In this document: positions 1 through 6,634 of the stretch, one piece after another
Layout: every line of letters begins with the position of its first letter
Position numbering within the stretch: position 1 is the stretch's first letter
Assembly (NCBI GenBank): GCA_023425905.1
Contig: JAFABT010000221.1
Coordinates: 1 to 9,496 of the forward strand
Reading direction: 5' to 3'
Source: Actinomycetes bacterium
Lineage (GTDB): Bacteria; Actinomycetota; Actinomycetes; Actinomycetales; Cellulomonadaceae
DNA: 9,496 nucleotides
Program-made: the position numbers and the translations under genes
Notes under the pieces: model-generated
The model's database searches: none
The model's input: only the letters and a program-made list of their open reading frames with translations
Told to the model about the DNA's origin: nothing

Positions 1-527
1 AGCCGGGACCGGTCGATGCCCGCGACGAGGCCGTGCGCGTCCCGCGCGGCGACGGCGGCGCCCTCGAGCGTCGGCGCCGCTGCCGCGAGCGGGGCGAGGT
101 CGAGCGTGCCGCCGCTCGGGCGCATCCCGTCGGACTCGACGAGGGCGGCGAGGTCGGTGAGCGGTCCTAGGACGTCCGCCGCGAGCACGTCGAGCGCATC
201 CGCGACCGTCGTCACGGCGGCGAGGTTCGGGCCGAGCAGCGGCAGGCCGCTCGTGAGGCGCCACACGGGGTCGCGGGTTGCGTCGACGGCATCCGCGCTG
301 CGGCTCGCCACCCGATCGAGTGAGGCGGCCAGACCGTCCTGGGACCCGTCGCGCACCTGCCCGCGGACCTCGCCGATCGCGTCGGCCGCGTCGCCGAGAG
401 CCGAGGCTGCCTGCTGGCCGCGCCACGCGATCCACCCAGCCCACACGAGGACGAGGGCGAGGATCCCGAGCAGCACGAGGCGCACCCGACGTCGGCGCGG
501 GCGCGGCGGAGCTGCGTCGTCGACCAC
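1..527 (-). CDS. DUF4012-family membrane-anchored protein, N-terminal part (3' end beyond window)
   Basis: The minus-strand frame is open from a GTG at 527 to the window edge and gives 175 residues. It starts with a short Arg/Pro-rich cytoplasmic segment (RPRRRRVR), then one hydrophobic helix of about 21 residues (LVLLGILALVLVWAGWIAW, roughly residues 15-35), then an Ala-rich helical extracellular part. Motifs such as DPVWRLTSGLPLLGPNLAAVTTVADAL match the start of DUF4012 proteins as I recall them. These are one-pass membrane proteins of actinobacteria, often in or near capsule/exopolysaccharide gene clusters; their biochemical role is unknown. No clear Shine-Dalgarno precedes the GTG. A TATGTC box on the minus strand (540-545) lies 12 nt upstream and could serve as a -10. 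The gene lies 85 bp downstream of the MFS gene on the same strand, so it may have its own promoter or share a transcript. The Wzz-kinase nearby supports a polysaccharide role, which is inference. Confidence 0.85.
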   Translation of the reverse strand, partial: MVDDAAPPRPRRRRVRLVLLGILALVLVWAGWIAWRGQQAASALGDAADAIGEVRGQVRDGSQDGLAASLDRVASRSADAVDATRDPVWRLTSGLPLLGPNLAAVTTVADALDVLAADVLGPLTDLAALVESDGMRPSGGTLDLAPLAAAAPTLEGAAVAARDAHGLVAGIDRSR

Positions 528-612
528 GTGGACAAGGGTGACATATCGGGCACAGGCCCCGCGCCGACCAACCGGGTGAACCCCGCGCGCTGCGCACGCC
601 GGGTGCCGGGGG

Positions 613-1899
613 TCAGGCCGGGCCCGTCCCCTCCTCGCGGTCCTCCGGGTGCAGGATCGCGATGCGGGGCCGGGAGTGGGCGGAGTAGCGGACCTGGACG
701 TGCCAGTTGCGACGCACCCACACCGCGGCGCCGATCGAGACGAGGATCGCCGCGATCGACCCGATGCCGATCGCCCACCGCGGGCCGAACGTCTCCCCCA
801 CCCACCCGACGACGGGCGACCCGAGCGGCGTCGCCCCGAGGAACACGATCATGTAGATCGACATGACGCGCCCCCGCATGGCGGGCGCCGTCGTCATCTG
901 GATGGTCGAGTTCGCCGCGGTGATGAGGGTGAGCGTGCAGAAGCCGACGGGCACGGCCGCGATCGCGAACGTCACGTACGACGGCATGAGCGCCATGAGG
1001 CCGGAGAACACCCCGAAGGCGAAGGCCGAGCCGACGACGAGCCGCACCCGCGGCCGCTCGCGCCGGGCGGCGAGCAGCGCGCCGGTGAGCGAGCCGATCG
1101 CGAGGATCGAGCCGAGCACGCCGTACTCCCCCGCCCCCTTGCCGAACTCGACGCGGGCCATGAGCGCGCTCGTGAGCTGGAAGTTGAGCCCGAAGGTCGA
1201 CACGACCCCGATGACGGCGAGGATGACGAGGATGTCCGTCCGGGAGCGCACGTAGCGCAGGCCGGCGCGGATCTGCCCCTTGCGCTTGGCGACGCGTGGT
1301 TCGCGGCGCAGCTCGCCGACCTTCATGAGGAGGATCGCGGCGATCGTCGCGGCGAAGGTCACGCCGTTGAGGACGAACACCCATCCCGTGCCGACCCACG
1401 CGATCATGAGGCCCGCGACGCCCGGCCCGACGAGGCGCGCGAGGTTGAAGTTCGCCGAGTTGAGGCTCACCGCGTTCGCGAGCCGTTCGCGCGGCACGAT
1501 CTCCGCGACGAAGGTCGAGCGGGCGGGTCCGTCGATGGCCGTCACCGTGCCGAGCGCGAGTGCGAAGAGGTAGACGTGCCACAGCTGTGCGACGTCGGCG
1601 AGCACGAGGACGCCGAGCCCGAGCGCGAGGACGGCCTGCAGCGACTGGGTGAGGATGAGCAACCGACGGCGGTCGACGCGGTCGGCGAGGACGCCCGCCC
1701 ACGCGGACAGCACGAGCGCGGGCCCGAACTGCAGCGCGGTGACGACGCCGACCGCGACGCCCGAGTCCTGCGTGAGCACGACGAGGACGAGCCAGTCCTG
1801 GGCGACGCGCTGCATCCAGGTGCCGACGTTCGCGACGATCCCCCCGGCCATCCAGAGCCGGAAGTTGGGGATGCGCATCGAGGCGAAGGTGGCAGACAC
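613..1899 (-). CDS. MFS exporter, DHA3/EntS-like (MFS_3 family)
   Basis: This is a 428-residue multi-pass inner-membrane transporter of the major facilitator superfamily, of the type annotated as enterobactin/multidrug exporter (MFS_3, Pfam PF05977). The N-terminus (SMRIPNFRLWMAGGIVANVGTWMQRVAQDWLV) is typical of that family. Motif A between helices 2 and 3 is intact (GVLADRVDRRR, residues about 69-79). The family segment DGPARSTFVAEIVPRERLANAV (about 123-144), followed by NSANFNLARLVGP, is present. About 12 hydrophobic segments are visible. I chose the GTG at 1899 because GGAGG lies about 7 nt upstream and the family homology begins there; a longer open frame upstream only reads antiphase through marR. 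The start is 2 nt after the marR stop, so the two are translationally coupled. It probably exports a toxic compound or secreted metabolite and is controlled by the MarR protein; the substrate cannot be read from sequence. Confidence 0.93.
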   Translation of the reverse strand: MSATFASMRIPNFRLWMAGGIVANVGTWMQRVAQDWLVLVVLTQDSGVAVGVVTALQFGPALVLSAWAGVLADRVDRRRLLILTQSLQAVLALGLGVLVLADVAQLWHVYLFALALGTVTAIDGPARSTFVAEIVPRERLANAVSLNSANFNLARLVGPGVAGLMIAWVGTGWVFVLNGVTFAATIAAILLMKVGELRREPRVAKRKGQIRAGLRYVRSRTDILVILAVIGVVSTFGLNFQLTSALMARVEFGKGAGEYGVLGSILAIGSLTGALLAARRERPRVRLVVGSAFAFGVFSGLMALMPSYVTFAIAAVPVGFCTLTLITAANSTIQMTTAPAMRGRVMSIYMIVFLGATPLGSPVVGWVGETFGPRWAIGIGSIAAILVSIGAAVWVRRNWHVQVRYSAHSRPRIAILHPEDREEGTGPA

Positions 1900-1901
1900 G
1901 G

Positions 1902-2333
1902 TCAGCCCTCCGCGAGCCGTCTGAGGAGCGCCGCGGCCTCGGCGAGCGTCTGGCGCTCGGCAGGCTCGAGCGACGCGAGTGCGCGCGTGAGCCACGCGTC
2001 GCGGCGGCGACGGGTCTCGCGGACCTCCGCCTGCCCCGCGGGCGTGAGCTCGACGAGGACGCCGCGCCGGTCGGTCGGGTGGTCACCCTTCGTGACGAAG
2101 CCGGCCTCCGCGAGCGCATTGACGATCCGGGTCATGTGGGGCGGCTGGACGCGCTCGCGCTCGGCGAGCGCGGAGGGCGACAGGGGCCCGCGGTCGAGGA
2201 GCACCGCGAGGACGGCGTAGTGGTTGTCCGGCAGGTCGTGCTCGCCGCGCTGGGACCGCACGCGCCTCGTCATGCGACCGAGGGCGACGCGCAGCTCGCC
2301 CGAGAGAGGACCGGGGCGGTTGTCGATGCGCAT
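1902..2333 (-). CDS. MarR-family winged-helix transcriptional regulator
   Basis: This is a 143-residue regulator, normal length for MarR. The DNA-binding core is clear: NHYAVLAVLLDRGPLSPSALAERERVQPPHMTRIVNALAEAGFVTK (about 37-82) forms the winged-helix helices, and GDHPTDRRGVLVELTPAG (83-100) is the wing with the conserved D88-R89-R90. Helices at both ends would form the dimer interface. MarR proteins usually bind as dimers to a palindrome in their own promoter and are released by a small ligand. Here a near-palindrome overlaps the likely promoter just upstream. The ATG at 2333 has no Shine-Dalgarno but lies 6 nt after a TAAGAT box, so translation is probably leaderless. It precedes the MFS exporter by 2 nt, the usual layout of a local drug-responsive repressor and its pump. 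The ligand is unknown. Confidence 0.93.
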   Translation of the reverse strand: MRIDNRPGPLSGELRVALGRMTRRVRSQRGEHDLPDNHYAVLAVLLDRGPLSPSALAERERVQPPHMTRIVNALAEAGFVTKGDHPTDRRGVLVELTPAGQAEVRETRRRRDAWLTRALASLEPAERQTLAEAAALLRRLAEG

Positions 2334-2339
2334 GTGATG

Positions 2340-2345
2340 ATCTTA
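2340..2345 (-). promoter_or_regulatory. Probable -10 box of a leaderless marR-MFS transcript
   Basis: On the minus strand TAAGAT (TANNNT) is followed by six bases and then the marR ATG. Transcription would therefore begin at or next to the start codon. No Shine-Dalgarno is present, which fits leaderless translation, common in actinobacteria. No good -35 box was found at the usual distance. Confidence 0.5.
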
Positions 2346-2358
2346 GGTCATTACCTGA
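2343..2358. promoter_or_regulatory. Candidate MarR operator (near-palindrome)
   Basis: TTAGGTCATTACCTGA contains a perfect AGGT-N4-ACCT core (2345-2356), and its flanking bases are partly symmetric. It overlaps the probable marR -10 box and would be blocked by a bound dimer. The size and position fit a MarR-family autoregulatory site. Assignment to this regulator is inference from position. Confidence 0.5.
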
Positions 2359-2413
2359 TGTAAGGACACGTGATTTCCCCCACGTCCGACACGCTCACGG
2401 ATCACCCGATTGC

Positions 2414-2426
2414 CGGGCATCGCCCG
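2414..2426 (+). promoter_or_regulatory. Small hairpin in the leader of the Wzz-kinase gene
   Basis: CGGGC-atc-GCCCG is a perfect 5-bp stem with a 3-nt loop, 57 nt upstream of the chosen GTG start. It has no T run, so it is not a classical terminator. In such GC-rich DNA it may be chance. No convincing promoter for the kinase gene was found between 2370 and 2470. Confidence 0.25.
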
Positions 2427-2470
2427 ACGAAGCGGCGTGGCACGATAGACCGGGACAAACCGGACGATCC

Positions 2471-2476
2471 GAGGAG
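2471..2476 (+). promoter_or_regulatory. Ribosome binding site deciding the Wzz-kinase start
   Basis: GAGGAG lies 7 nt before the GTG at 2484. It selects that start over an in-frame GTG at 2370, which has no ribosome binding site and would add 38 residues without homology. Confidence 0.75.
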
Positions 2477-2483
2477 CGAAGGC

Positions 2484-4343
2484 GTGGAGCTGCGTGACTA
2501 CCTGACCCTGCTGCGCAAGCGGTGGCTGTCAGTCGCCACGGTCACCGTCCTCGGAGTCGTCGGGGCGGTCGCCGCGATCGCGCTCCAGGCGCCCACGTAC
2601 CGCTCGAACACCGAGCTCTACATCTCCTCCCAGAGCGGCGACAGCCTCACCGAGCTCAACCAGGGCGGCAGCTACACCCTCGACAGCGCACGCGGCTACT
2701 CCCGCATCGCGACGTCACCACTCGTGCTCTACCCCGTCATCGCCGAGCTCGGCCTCGACGTCGACCCCGCCACCCTCGCCGACTCGATCTCCGCAGCCGC
2801 GCCCCAGAACACGCCGATCATCACGATCGGCGTCACCGCGACCGACCCGGGCGAGGCGCAGCAGATCGCCGACGCCGTCGGCCGCTCGCTCACCGCACGG
2901 CTCATCGACATCGTCCCCGAAGGGTCCGACGGCACCCCCTCGATCAAGATCACGACGATCAAGGAGGCCTCGCTCCCCACGGTGCCCGTCGCCCCCAGCC
3001 GCAAGATCCTCCTCGCGCTCGGGGTCCTCCTCGGCCTCGCCGGCGGCCTCGGCCTCGCGGTGCTGCGCGAGCAGCTCGACACGCGCGTCCGCAGCGAGCC
3101 CGACGTCCGCGCCCTCGTCGACGTCCCCGTGCTCGGCCGCATCGACCACGACCCCGCGGCCGTCCGCACCCCCCTCGTCGTGCCGGTCGACGCCCCCGGC
3201 GGTCCGCACGACGGCCGGGTCGAGGCCTTCCGGCACCTGCGCACGAACCTCCAGTTCGTCCGCGCCGCCTCCCGGCCGCGCACGATCGCCGTCACCTCCT
3301 CGATCCCCGCCGAAGGCAAGTCGACGACGGCCGCCAACCTCGCCCTCACCCTCGCCGCGAGCGGCCTCGACGTCTGCCTCGTCGAGGCCGACCTGCGCCG
3401 CCCCCGGCTCGGCGAGTTCTTCGGGCTCGAGGGCGCCGTCGGCACGACGACCGTCCTCATCGGTGACATCGACCTCGACGACGCGCTGCACCCGTGGGGC
3501 GACGGCCGCCTCCAGCTGCTGCTCTCGGGCCAGGTGCCGCCCAACCCCTCCGAGCTGCTCGGGACGCCCGAGATGCGCGACATCATCGACCGCCTCGCCG
3601 AGCGCTTCGACACCGTCATCGTCGACTGCCCTCCGCTGCTGCCCGTGACCGACGCCGTCGTCGTCTCGACGCTCACCGACGCGACGCTCCTCGTCGTCGG
3701 CTCGGGGCGGGTGCGGCGGGACGAGGTCACGCACGCGCTCGAGGCGCTCGGCACCGTCGGCACCCGCCCGGCAGGGGTGATCCTCACGATGACCCCGCCG
3801 ACCCGGACGCGGTCCCGCTACGACTACGCCTCGGCCGTCCCGGCCCCGACGCTGAGCCCCGCCGCCCCGGCCGAGTTCTCGCCCGTCCGAGGGACCGGAC
3901 GCACCCCCCGGATCCACGCCCACGTCGCAGGTCAGGCCGAGCTCAGCTCGACCGACCGGGACGACCCCCTCGTCGCCCCGGCAACCGACCCCGCCGACGA
4001 CTTCACGTCGATCGACCGCCTCGTCGCGAGCTTCTCCTACTACCCGATCATCGACGACCCGAACCTCCCCGCCGAGGCGGACGAGCCTGCGCCCCTGGCC
4101 GCCAGCCCCATCACGAGCACGCCCCCTACCGCGAGCATGCCTCCCAGCATGCCGCCCGGCCTCGTCCCGGTCGCGCCCGTGCGCACCGCGCGGCCGGTGA
4201 CGACGACCCCCGACGACGCCGTCACCGAGGCCATCAGGATCTACGTCCCGGCCGCCGCCGACGAGCGGACGACGGCCGGGAGCGCAGGGGGACCGGCGAA
4301 GGTCGCCGGCTCAGCGAGCTCGCGCTGGTGCGACGTCGGCTGA
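2484..4343 (+). CDS. Wzz-type polysaccharide co-polymerase fused to a BY-kinase
   Basis: This 619-residue inner-membrane protein joins a chain-length determinant to a bacterial tyrosine autokinase, controlling length and export of a capsule or exopolysaccharide. It begins MELRDYLTLLRKRW, typical of Wzz. Helix 1 is at about 14-34 and helix 2 at about 173-193 (ILLALGVLLGLAGGLGLAV), with an extracytoplasmic domain between. The cytoplasmic kinase follows: AFRHLRTNLQFV (about 248-259), Walker A IPAEGKSTT with Lys279, Walker A' VEADLRRP (300-307, Glu in place of the more common first Asp), and Walker B TVIVDCPP (377-384). After about residue 437 comes a 180-residue Pro/Ala/Thr/Asp-rich tail, longer than usual, with tyrosines at 446, 448, 519, 520 and 587 that are candidate autophosphorylation sites. 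The last 33 bp overlap the opposing glycosyltransferase gene. Family assignment is firm; the polymer is unknown. Confidence 0.93.
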   Translation: MELRDYLTLLRKRWLSVATVTVLGVVGAVAAIALQAPTYRSNTELYISSQSGDSLTELNQGGSYTLDSARGYSRIATSPLVLYPVIAELGLDVDPATLADSISAAAPQNTPIITIGVTATDPGEAQQIADAVGRSLTARLIDIVPEGSDGTPSIKITTIKEASLPTVPVAPSRKILLALGVLLGLAGGLGLAVLREQLDTRVRSEPDVRALVDVPVLGRIDHDPAAVRTPLVVPVDAPGGPHDGRVEAFRHLRTNLQFVRAASRPRTIAVTSSIPAEGKSTTAANLALTLAASGLDVCLVEADLRRPRLGEFFGLEGAVGTTTVLIGDIDLDDALHPWGDGRLQLLLSGQVPPNPSELLGTPEMRDIIDRLAERFDTVIVDCPPLLPVTDAVVVSTLTDATLLVVGSGRVRRDEVTHALEALGTVGTRPAGVILTMTPPTRTRSRYDYASAVPAPTLSPAAPAEFSPVRGTGRTPRIHAHVAGQAELSSTDRDDPLVAPATDPADDFTSIDRLVASFSYYPIIDDPNLPAEADEPAPLAASPITSTPPTASMPPSMPPGLVPVAPVRTARPVTTTPDDAVTEAIRIYVPAAADERTTAGSAGGPAKVAGSASSRWCDVG

Positions 4344-5576
4344 CGACGCGGCCGGAGCAGGACGGCGCCGCCGCACGCGACGCGCGGCCGTGAGGATCGC
4401 CTCGAAGCGGTCCGCGATGGTCGCCGCCGCGAAGTGCTCCTCGGCGTACCGGCGCCCCCAGGACACCGCCTCCTCCCGCGCCGAGGGCGCAAGGCGCGCG
4501 CGGAGGAACTCGGCCGCGGCGTCGACGTCGTAGCCCGCGACGACGGCCCCCGCGCCGGCCTCCTCGATCATCACTGCCGCGTCGTTGTCGAGCGGCAGGA
4601 AGCCGAGGACGGGCCGGTCGAGGCACAGGTAGGTGAGCACCTTCGACGGGACGGAGAACCGCCCCGCCTCCGGCTCGAGGATGCACACGAGGACGTCCGA
4701 GGCGCCCTGGACCCGCATCGCCTCGTCGAAGGGCAGGAAGTCCCGCAGCACGAGGTTGTCGCGCCGGTTGGCGTCCTCCTCGAGGTACGCGCGGCCCTTG
4801 CCCTCCGTGACGACGAGCACCGTCGCCCCGAGAGGCCGCACCGCGTCAGCGACCTGGACGAGCACCTCAGGGTTGTGCTTGAGCCCAAGCGTCCCGGAGT
4901 ACGTGACGAGCGGCCCGTCGGGCACCCCGAGCGAGTCGAGGAGCTCACGGTCCGGCCGGCCCGGCGCGATGTCCTCGACCGGCGCCCAGTTCGGCACGAC
5001 GTGGACCTTGCGCCGCGGCACCCGCCACGGGCGGTGGAAGTCTTCCCAGAACGCCTCGGAGATGACGACGACCTGGCTCGAGAGGTGCGCCGTGAGGGCC
5101 TCCCCCAGCGCCGCGACCCCGCCGACGAGCGAGCCGAGGACGCGCGAGCGCGCTCCGAGCAGCCGGCGGACGGCGATCGAGTAGACGTCCTGGTGCCACA
5201 TGACGACGCGCACCCCGAGCAACCGCGCGGAGATCGCGACGAGGGGCTGCGCGACGAACGGCAGGTTCGACAGCAGGACGACGTCGGGGCGGACGGCGCG
5301 CAGCCGGCGCACCGACTCCCGCGCGTAGACGAGCTCGCCGCGCAGCCGACTGCCCGCCCGGTATCGGTCGACCTCCGAGTCGAGGCCGAGGCCCCGGACC
5401 TCGAGACCGTCCTCGGCGCGCAGGTCACCGTGGCCGGTGACGTAGTGGCTGCAGTGCTCGTGCTCGACCGAGTGGCCCCGCCGCGCGAGCTCGCGCGCGA
5501 GCCCGTACTGGAAGGGGTGACCGGAGTAGTCGTTGACGATGACGCGCAGGGTGGTCGCTGCGCTGGCGCGCGTCAC
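4311..5576 (-). CDS. Family 4 glycosyltransferase (WbuB/WcaI-like)
   Basis: This 421-residue cytoplasmic or membrane-associated GT-B glycosyltransferase transfers a sugar from a nucleotide donor to a growing polysaccharide or its lipid-linked precursor. The N-terminal domain starts LRVIVNDYSGHPFQYGLARELARRGHSV, with the usual beta-strand/glycine-rich loop, and carries VVMWHQDVYS. The linker VHVVPNWAPVED (about 191-202) leads to the donor-binding domain: TYSGTLGLKHNPEVL (about 225-239), VTEGKGR, and EPEAGRFSVPSKVLTYL (about 301-317), the region that holds the donor-binding Glu and PSK motif in WbuB-like enzymes. The C-terminus is an Arg-rich tail (VRRRR). I chose the GTG at 5576 because it overlaps the epimerase stop (GTGA) and lies just before the homology; an in-frame GTG 30 nt upstream is possible. 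Its co-transcription with the epimerase suggests that enzyme supplies its donor, which is inference. Its 3' end overlaps the kinase gene by 33 bp. Confidence 0.93.
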   Translation of the reverse strand: MTRASAATTLRVIVNDYSGHPFQYGLARELARRGHSVEHEHCSHYVTGHGDLRAEDGLEVRGLGLDSEVDRYRAGSRLRGELVYARESVRRLRAVRPDVVLLSNLPFVAQPLVAISARLLGVRVVMWHQDVYSIAVRRLLGARSRVLGSLVGGVAALGEALTAHLSSQVVVISEAFWEDFHRPWRVPRRKVHVVPNWAPVEDIAPGRPDRELLDSLGVPDGPLVTYSGTLGLKHNPEVLVQVADAVRPLGATVLVVTEGKGRAYLEEDANRRDNLVLRDFLPFDEAMRVQGASDVLVCILEPEAGRFSVPSKVLTYLCLDRPVLGFLPLDNDAAVMIEEAGAGAVVAGYDVDAAAEFLRARLAPSAREEAVSWGRRYAEEHFAAATIADRFEAILTAARRVRRRRPAPAASSADVAPARAR

Positions 5577-6544
5577 TGCGCCTGCTTGACCTGCTCGTAG
5601 ATCCACGCGTACGTCTTCTCCAGACCTTCACGCAGCGAGATGGACGGCTCCCAGCCGTAGATCTCCTTGATGAGGGTGTTGTCGGAGTTACGGCCGCGCA
5701 CGCCCTGCGGGGCGGAGAGGTCGTAGCTGCGCTCGACGGTGATCCCCGCGATGTCTTCGAGGATCGAGACCATCTGGTTGATCGAGACGAGCTCGCTCGA
5801 GCCGAGGTTGACCGGCTCGGTCGAGTCGCCGTCGGTGATCATCTTGATGCCGTGGATGCAGTCGTCGATGAACATGAACGACCGGGTCTGCTCGCCGTCG
5901 CCCCAGATGTCGATCGAGTGGTCACCCGTGACGACAGCCGTCGCGATCTTGCGGGCGAGGGCGGCGGGCGCCTTCTCGCGGCCGCCCTGCCAGGAGCCGT
6001 GCGGGCCGTAGACGTTGTGGAAGCGGGCGACGCGCGTCTCGAGGCCGTAGTCCTCGCGGAAGTGGCGGGCCATGCGCTCCGTGAAGAGCTTCTCCCAGCC
6101 GTAGCCGTCCTCGGGCATCGCGGGGTAGGCGTCGGCCTCGACGAGGGCGGTCACGTCGGTGTCGGTCTGCTTGTCCGCGGCGTAGACGCATGCGGAGGAC
6201 GAGTAGAAGAACCTGCGGACGCCCGCGTCGCGCGCGGCGACGAGCATGTGGGTCGAGATGAGGACGGAGAGCATGCACTCGGCCTTGTGGGTCTCGATGA
6301 ACCCCATGCCGCCCATGTCCGCCGCGAGGTTGTAGACGACGTCGACGTCCTCGGCCGCCGCGCGGCACTCCTCGAGGAGCGAGAGGTCGCCGATGCGGTT
6401 GTCCGCGTCCGGGTGGACCTGGTGCCACTCGTCGAACGGCTTGATGTCGACGCCGCGGACCGCGTGGCCCTGCGCGAGGAGGTCGGCGACGAGCGCCCCT
6501 CCGATGAAGCCACCGGCGCCGGTCACAAGATGGGTCTCGGTCAT
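5573..6544 (-). CDS. NAD-dependent epimerase, GDP-mannose 3,5-epimerase-like
   Basis: This is a 323-residue short-chain dehydrogenase/reductase-type nucleotide-sugar enzyme. The NAD-binding loop is TGAGGFIG (G9, G12, G15). Diagnostic segments match GDP-mannose 3,5-epimerase (plant GME and bacterial relatives) from memory: NLAADMGGMGFI (72-83), SSSACVY (115-121), YGWEK (148-152), RFHNVYGPHGSWQGGREKAPAA (174-195), WGDGEQTRSFMFIDDC (214-229), GVRGRNSDNTLIKE (281-294) and SLREGLEKTYAWI. The catalytic residues known in that family are all present: Cys119 and Lys191 as the acid/base pair, and Tyr148/Lys152 for the transient oxidation at C4. Expected chemistry is GDP-mannose to GDP-L-galactose and/or GDP-L-gulose. 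The ATG has a strong Shine-Dalgarno. It is first in an operon with the glycosyltransferase. Another C3/C5-epimerising or dehydratase activity on a GDP-hexose is the main alternative. Confidence 0.92.
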   Translation of the reverse strand: MTETHLVTGAGGFIGGALVADLLAQGHAVRGVDIKPFDEWHQVHPDADNRIGDLSLLEECRAAAEDVDVVYNLAADMGGMGFIETHKAECMLSVLISTHMLVAARDAGVRRFFYSSSACVYAADKQTDTDVTALVEADAYPAMPEDGYGWEKLFTERMARHFREDYGLETRVARFHNVYGPHGSWQGGREKAPAALARKIATAVVTGDHSIDIWGDGEQTRSFMFIDDCIHGIKMITDGDSTEPVNLGSSELVSINQMVSILEDIAGITVERSYDLSAPQGVRGRNSDNTLIKEIYGWEPSISLREGLEKTYAWIYEQVKQAQ

Positions 6545-6596
6545 GTCAGTCTCCTCCGCCTAGAGCACCGGGGGCATGGCGTAGCCAACTGACATG
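6542..6596. repeat. 9-bp inverted repeat enclosing the epimerase start and RBS
   Basis: CATGTCAGT (6542-6550) and ACTGACATG (6588-6596) are perfect reverse complements separated by 37 nt. In the minus-strand mRNA the 3' arm is the spacer plus the ATG start codon of the epimerase gene, so pairing would hide the start codon. It shares bases 6593-6596 with a second inverted repeat at 6570-6601, so the two stems cannot form at once. Confidence 0.6.
6551..6557 (-). promoter_or_regulatory. Strong ribosome binding site of the epimerase gene
   Basis: GGAGGAG on the minus strand is 6 nt before the ATG at 6544. It lies inside the loop of the longer inverted repeat described here, so the fold could affect access to the start codon while leaving the Shine-Dalgarno itself single-stranded. 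Confidence 0.8.
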
Positions 6597-6601
6597 CCCC
6601 C
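6570..6601. repeat. 9-bp inverted repeat in the epimerase leader
   Basis: GGGGGCATG (6570-6578) and CATGCCCCC (6593-6601) are perfect reverse complements with a 14-nt loop, giving a stable stem in the leader of the epimerase mRNA. Neither strand has a T run after it, so it is not a plain terminator. If formed, it frees the epimerase start codon from the alternative stem. Confidence 0.6.
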
Positions 6602-6602
6602 C

Positions 6603-6632
6603 ACTGGTCACGCCGCCGTCGGTGCGACCAGT
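6603..6632. repeat. 7-bp inverted repeat near the epimerase promoter region
   Basis: ACTGGTC (6603-6609) and GACCAGT (6626-6632) are perfect reverse complements separated by 16 nt, directly upstream of the two leader repeats. It could be a further leader stem if transcription starts upstream, or a regulator binding site. Confidence 0.4.
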
Positions 6633-6634
6633 CG

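Noticed and set aside
212..2119. Minus-strand open frame of 635 codons across marR, MFS and DUF4012
   Set aside because: The translation is almost only Arg, Ala, Pro, Ser and Asp and covers three recognisable genes in another frame. It is a shadow of GC-rich codon use.
649..2220. Plus-strand 523-codon open frame antisense to the MFS exporter and marR
   Set aside because: Asp/Arg/Glu/Ala-rich composition with no domain; the sense strand encodes a clear transporter and a clear regulator.
2370..2483. Extended N-terminus of the Wzz-kinase from a GTG at 2370
   Set aside because: The extra 38 residues have no Wzz homology, the upstream GTG lacks a ribosome binding site, and GAGGAG is correctly spaced before the GTG at 2484.
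2715..3923. Minus-strand 402-codon open frame antisense to the Wzz-kinase
   Set aside because: Low-complexity Gly/Asp/Glu/Arg translation; the plus strand has intact Walker motifs.
4434..5600. Plus-strand 388-codon open frame antisense to the glycosyltransferase
   Set aside because: Composition is typical of a reverse-strand shadow, with no hydrophobic core pattern or motif.
5852..6592. Plus-strand 246-codon open frame antisense to the epimerase
   Set aside because: No domain; the opposite strand has a complete, well-conserved epimerase.
6570..6601. Rho-independent terminator
   Set aside because: The stem is good but neither strand has a T run after it, and it lies directly before the epimerase ribosome binding site.
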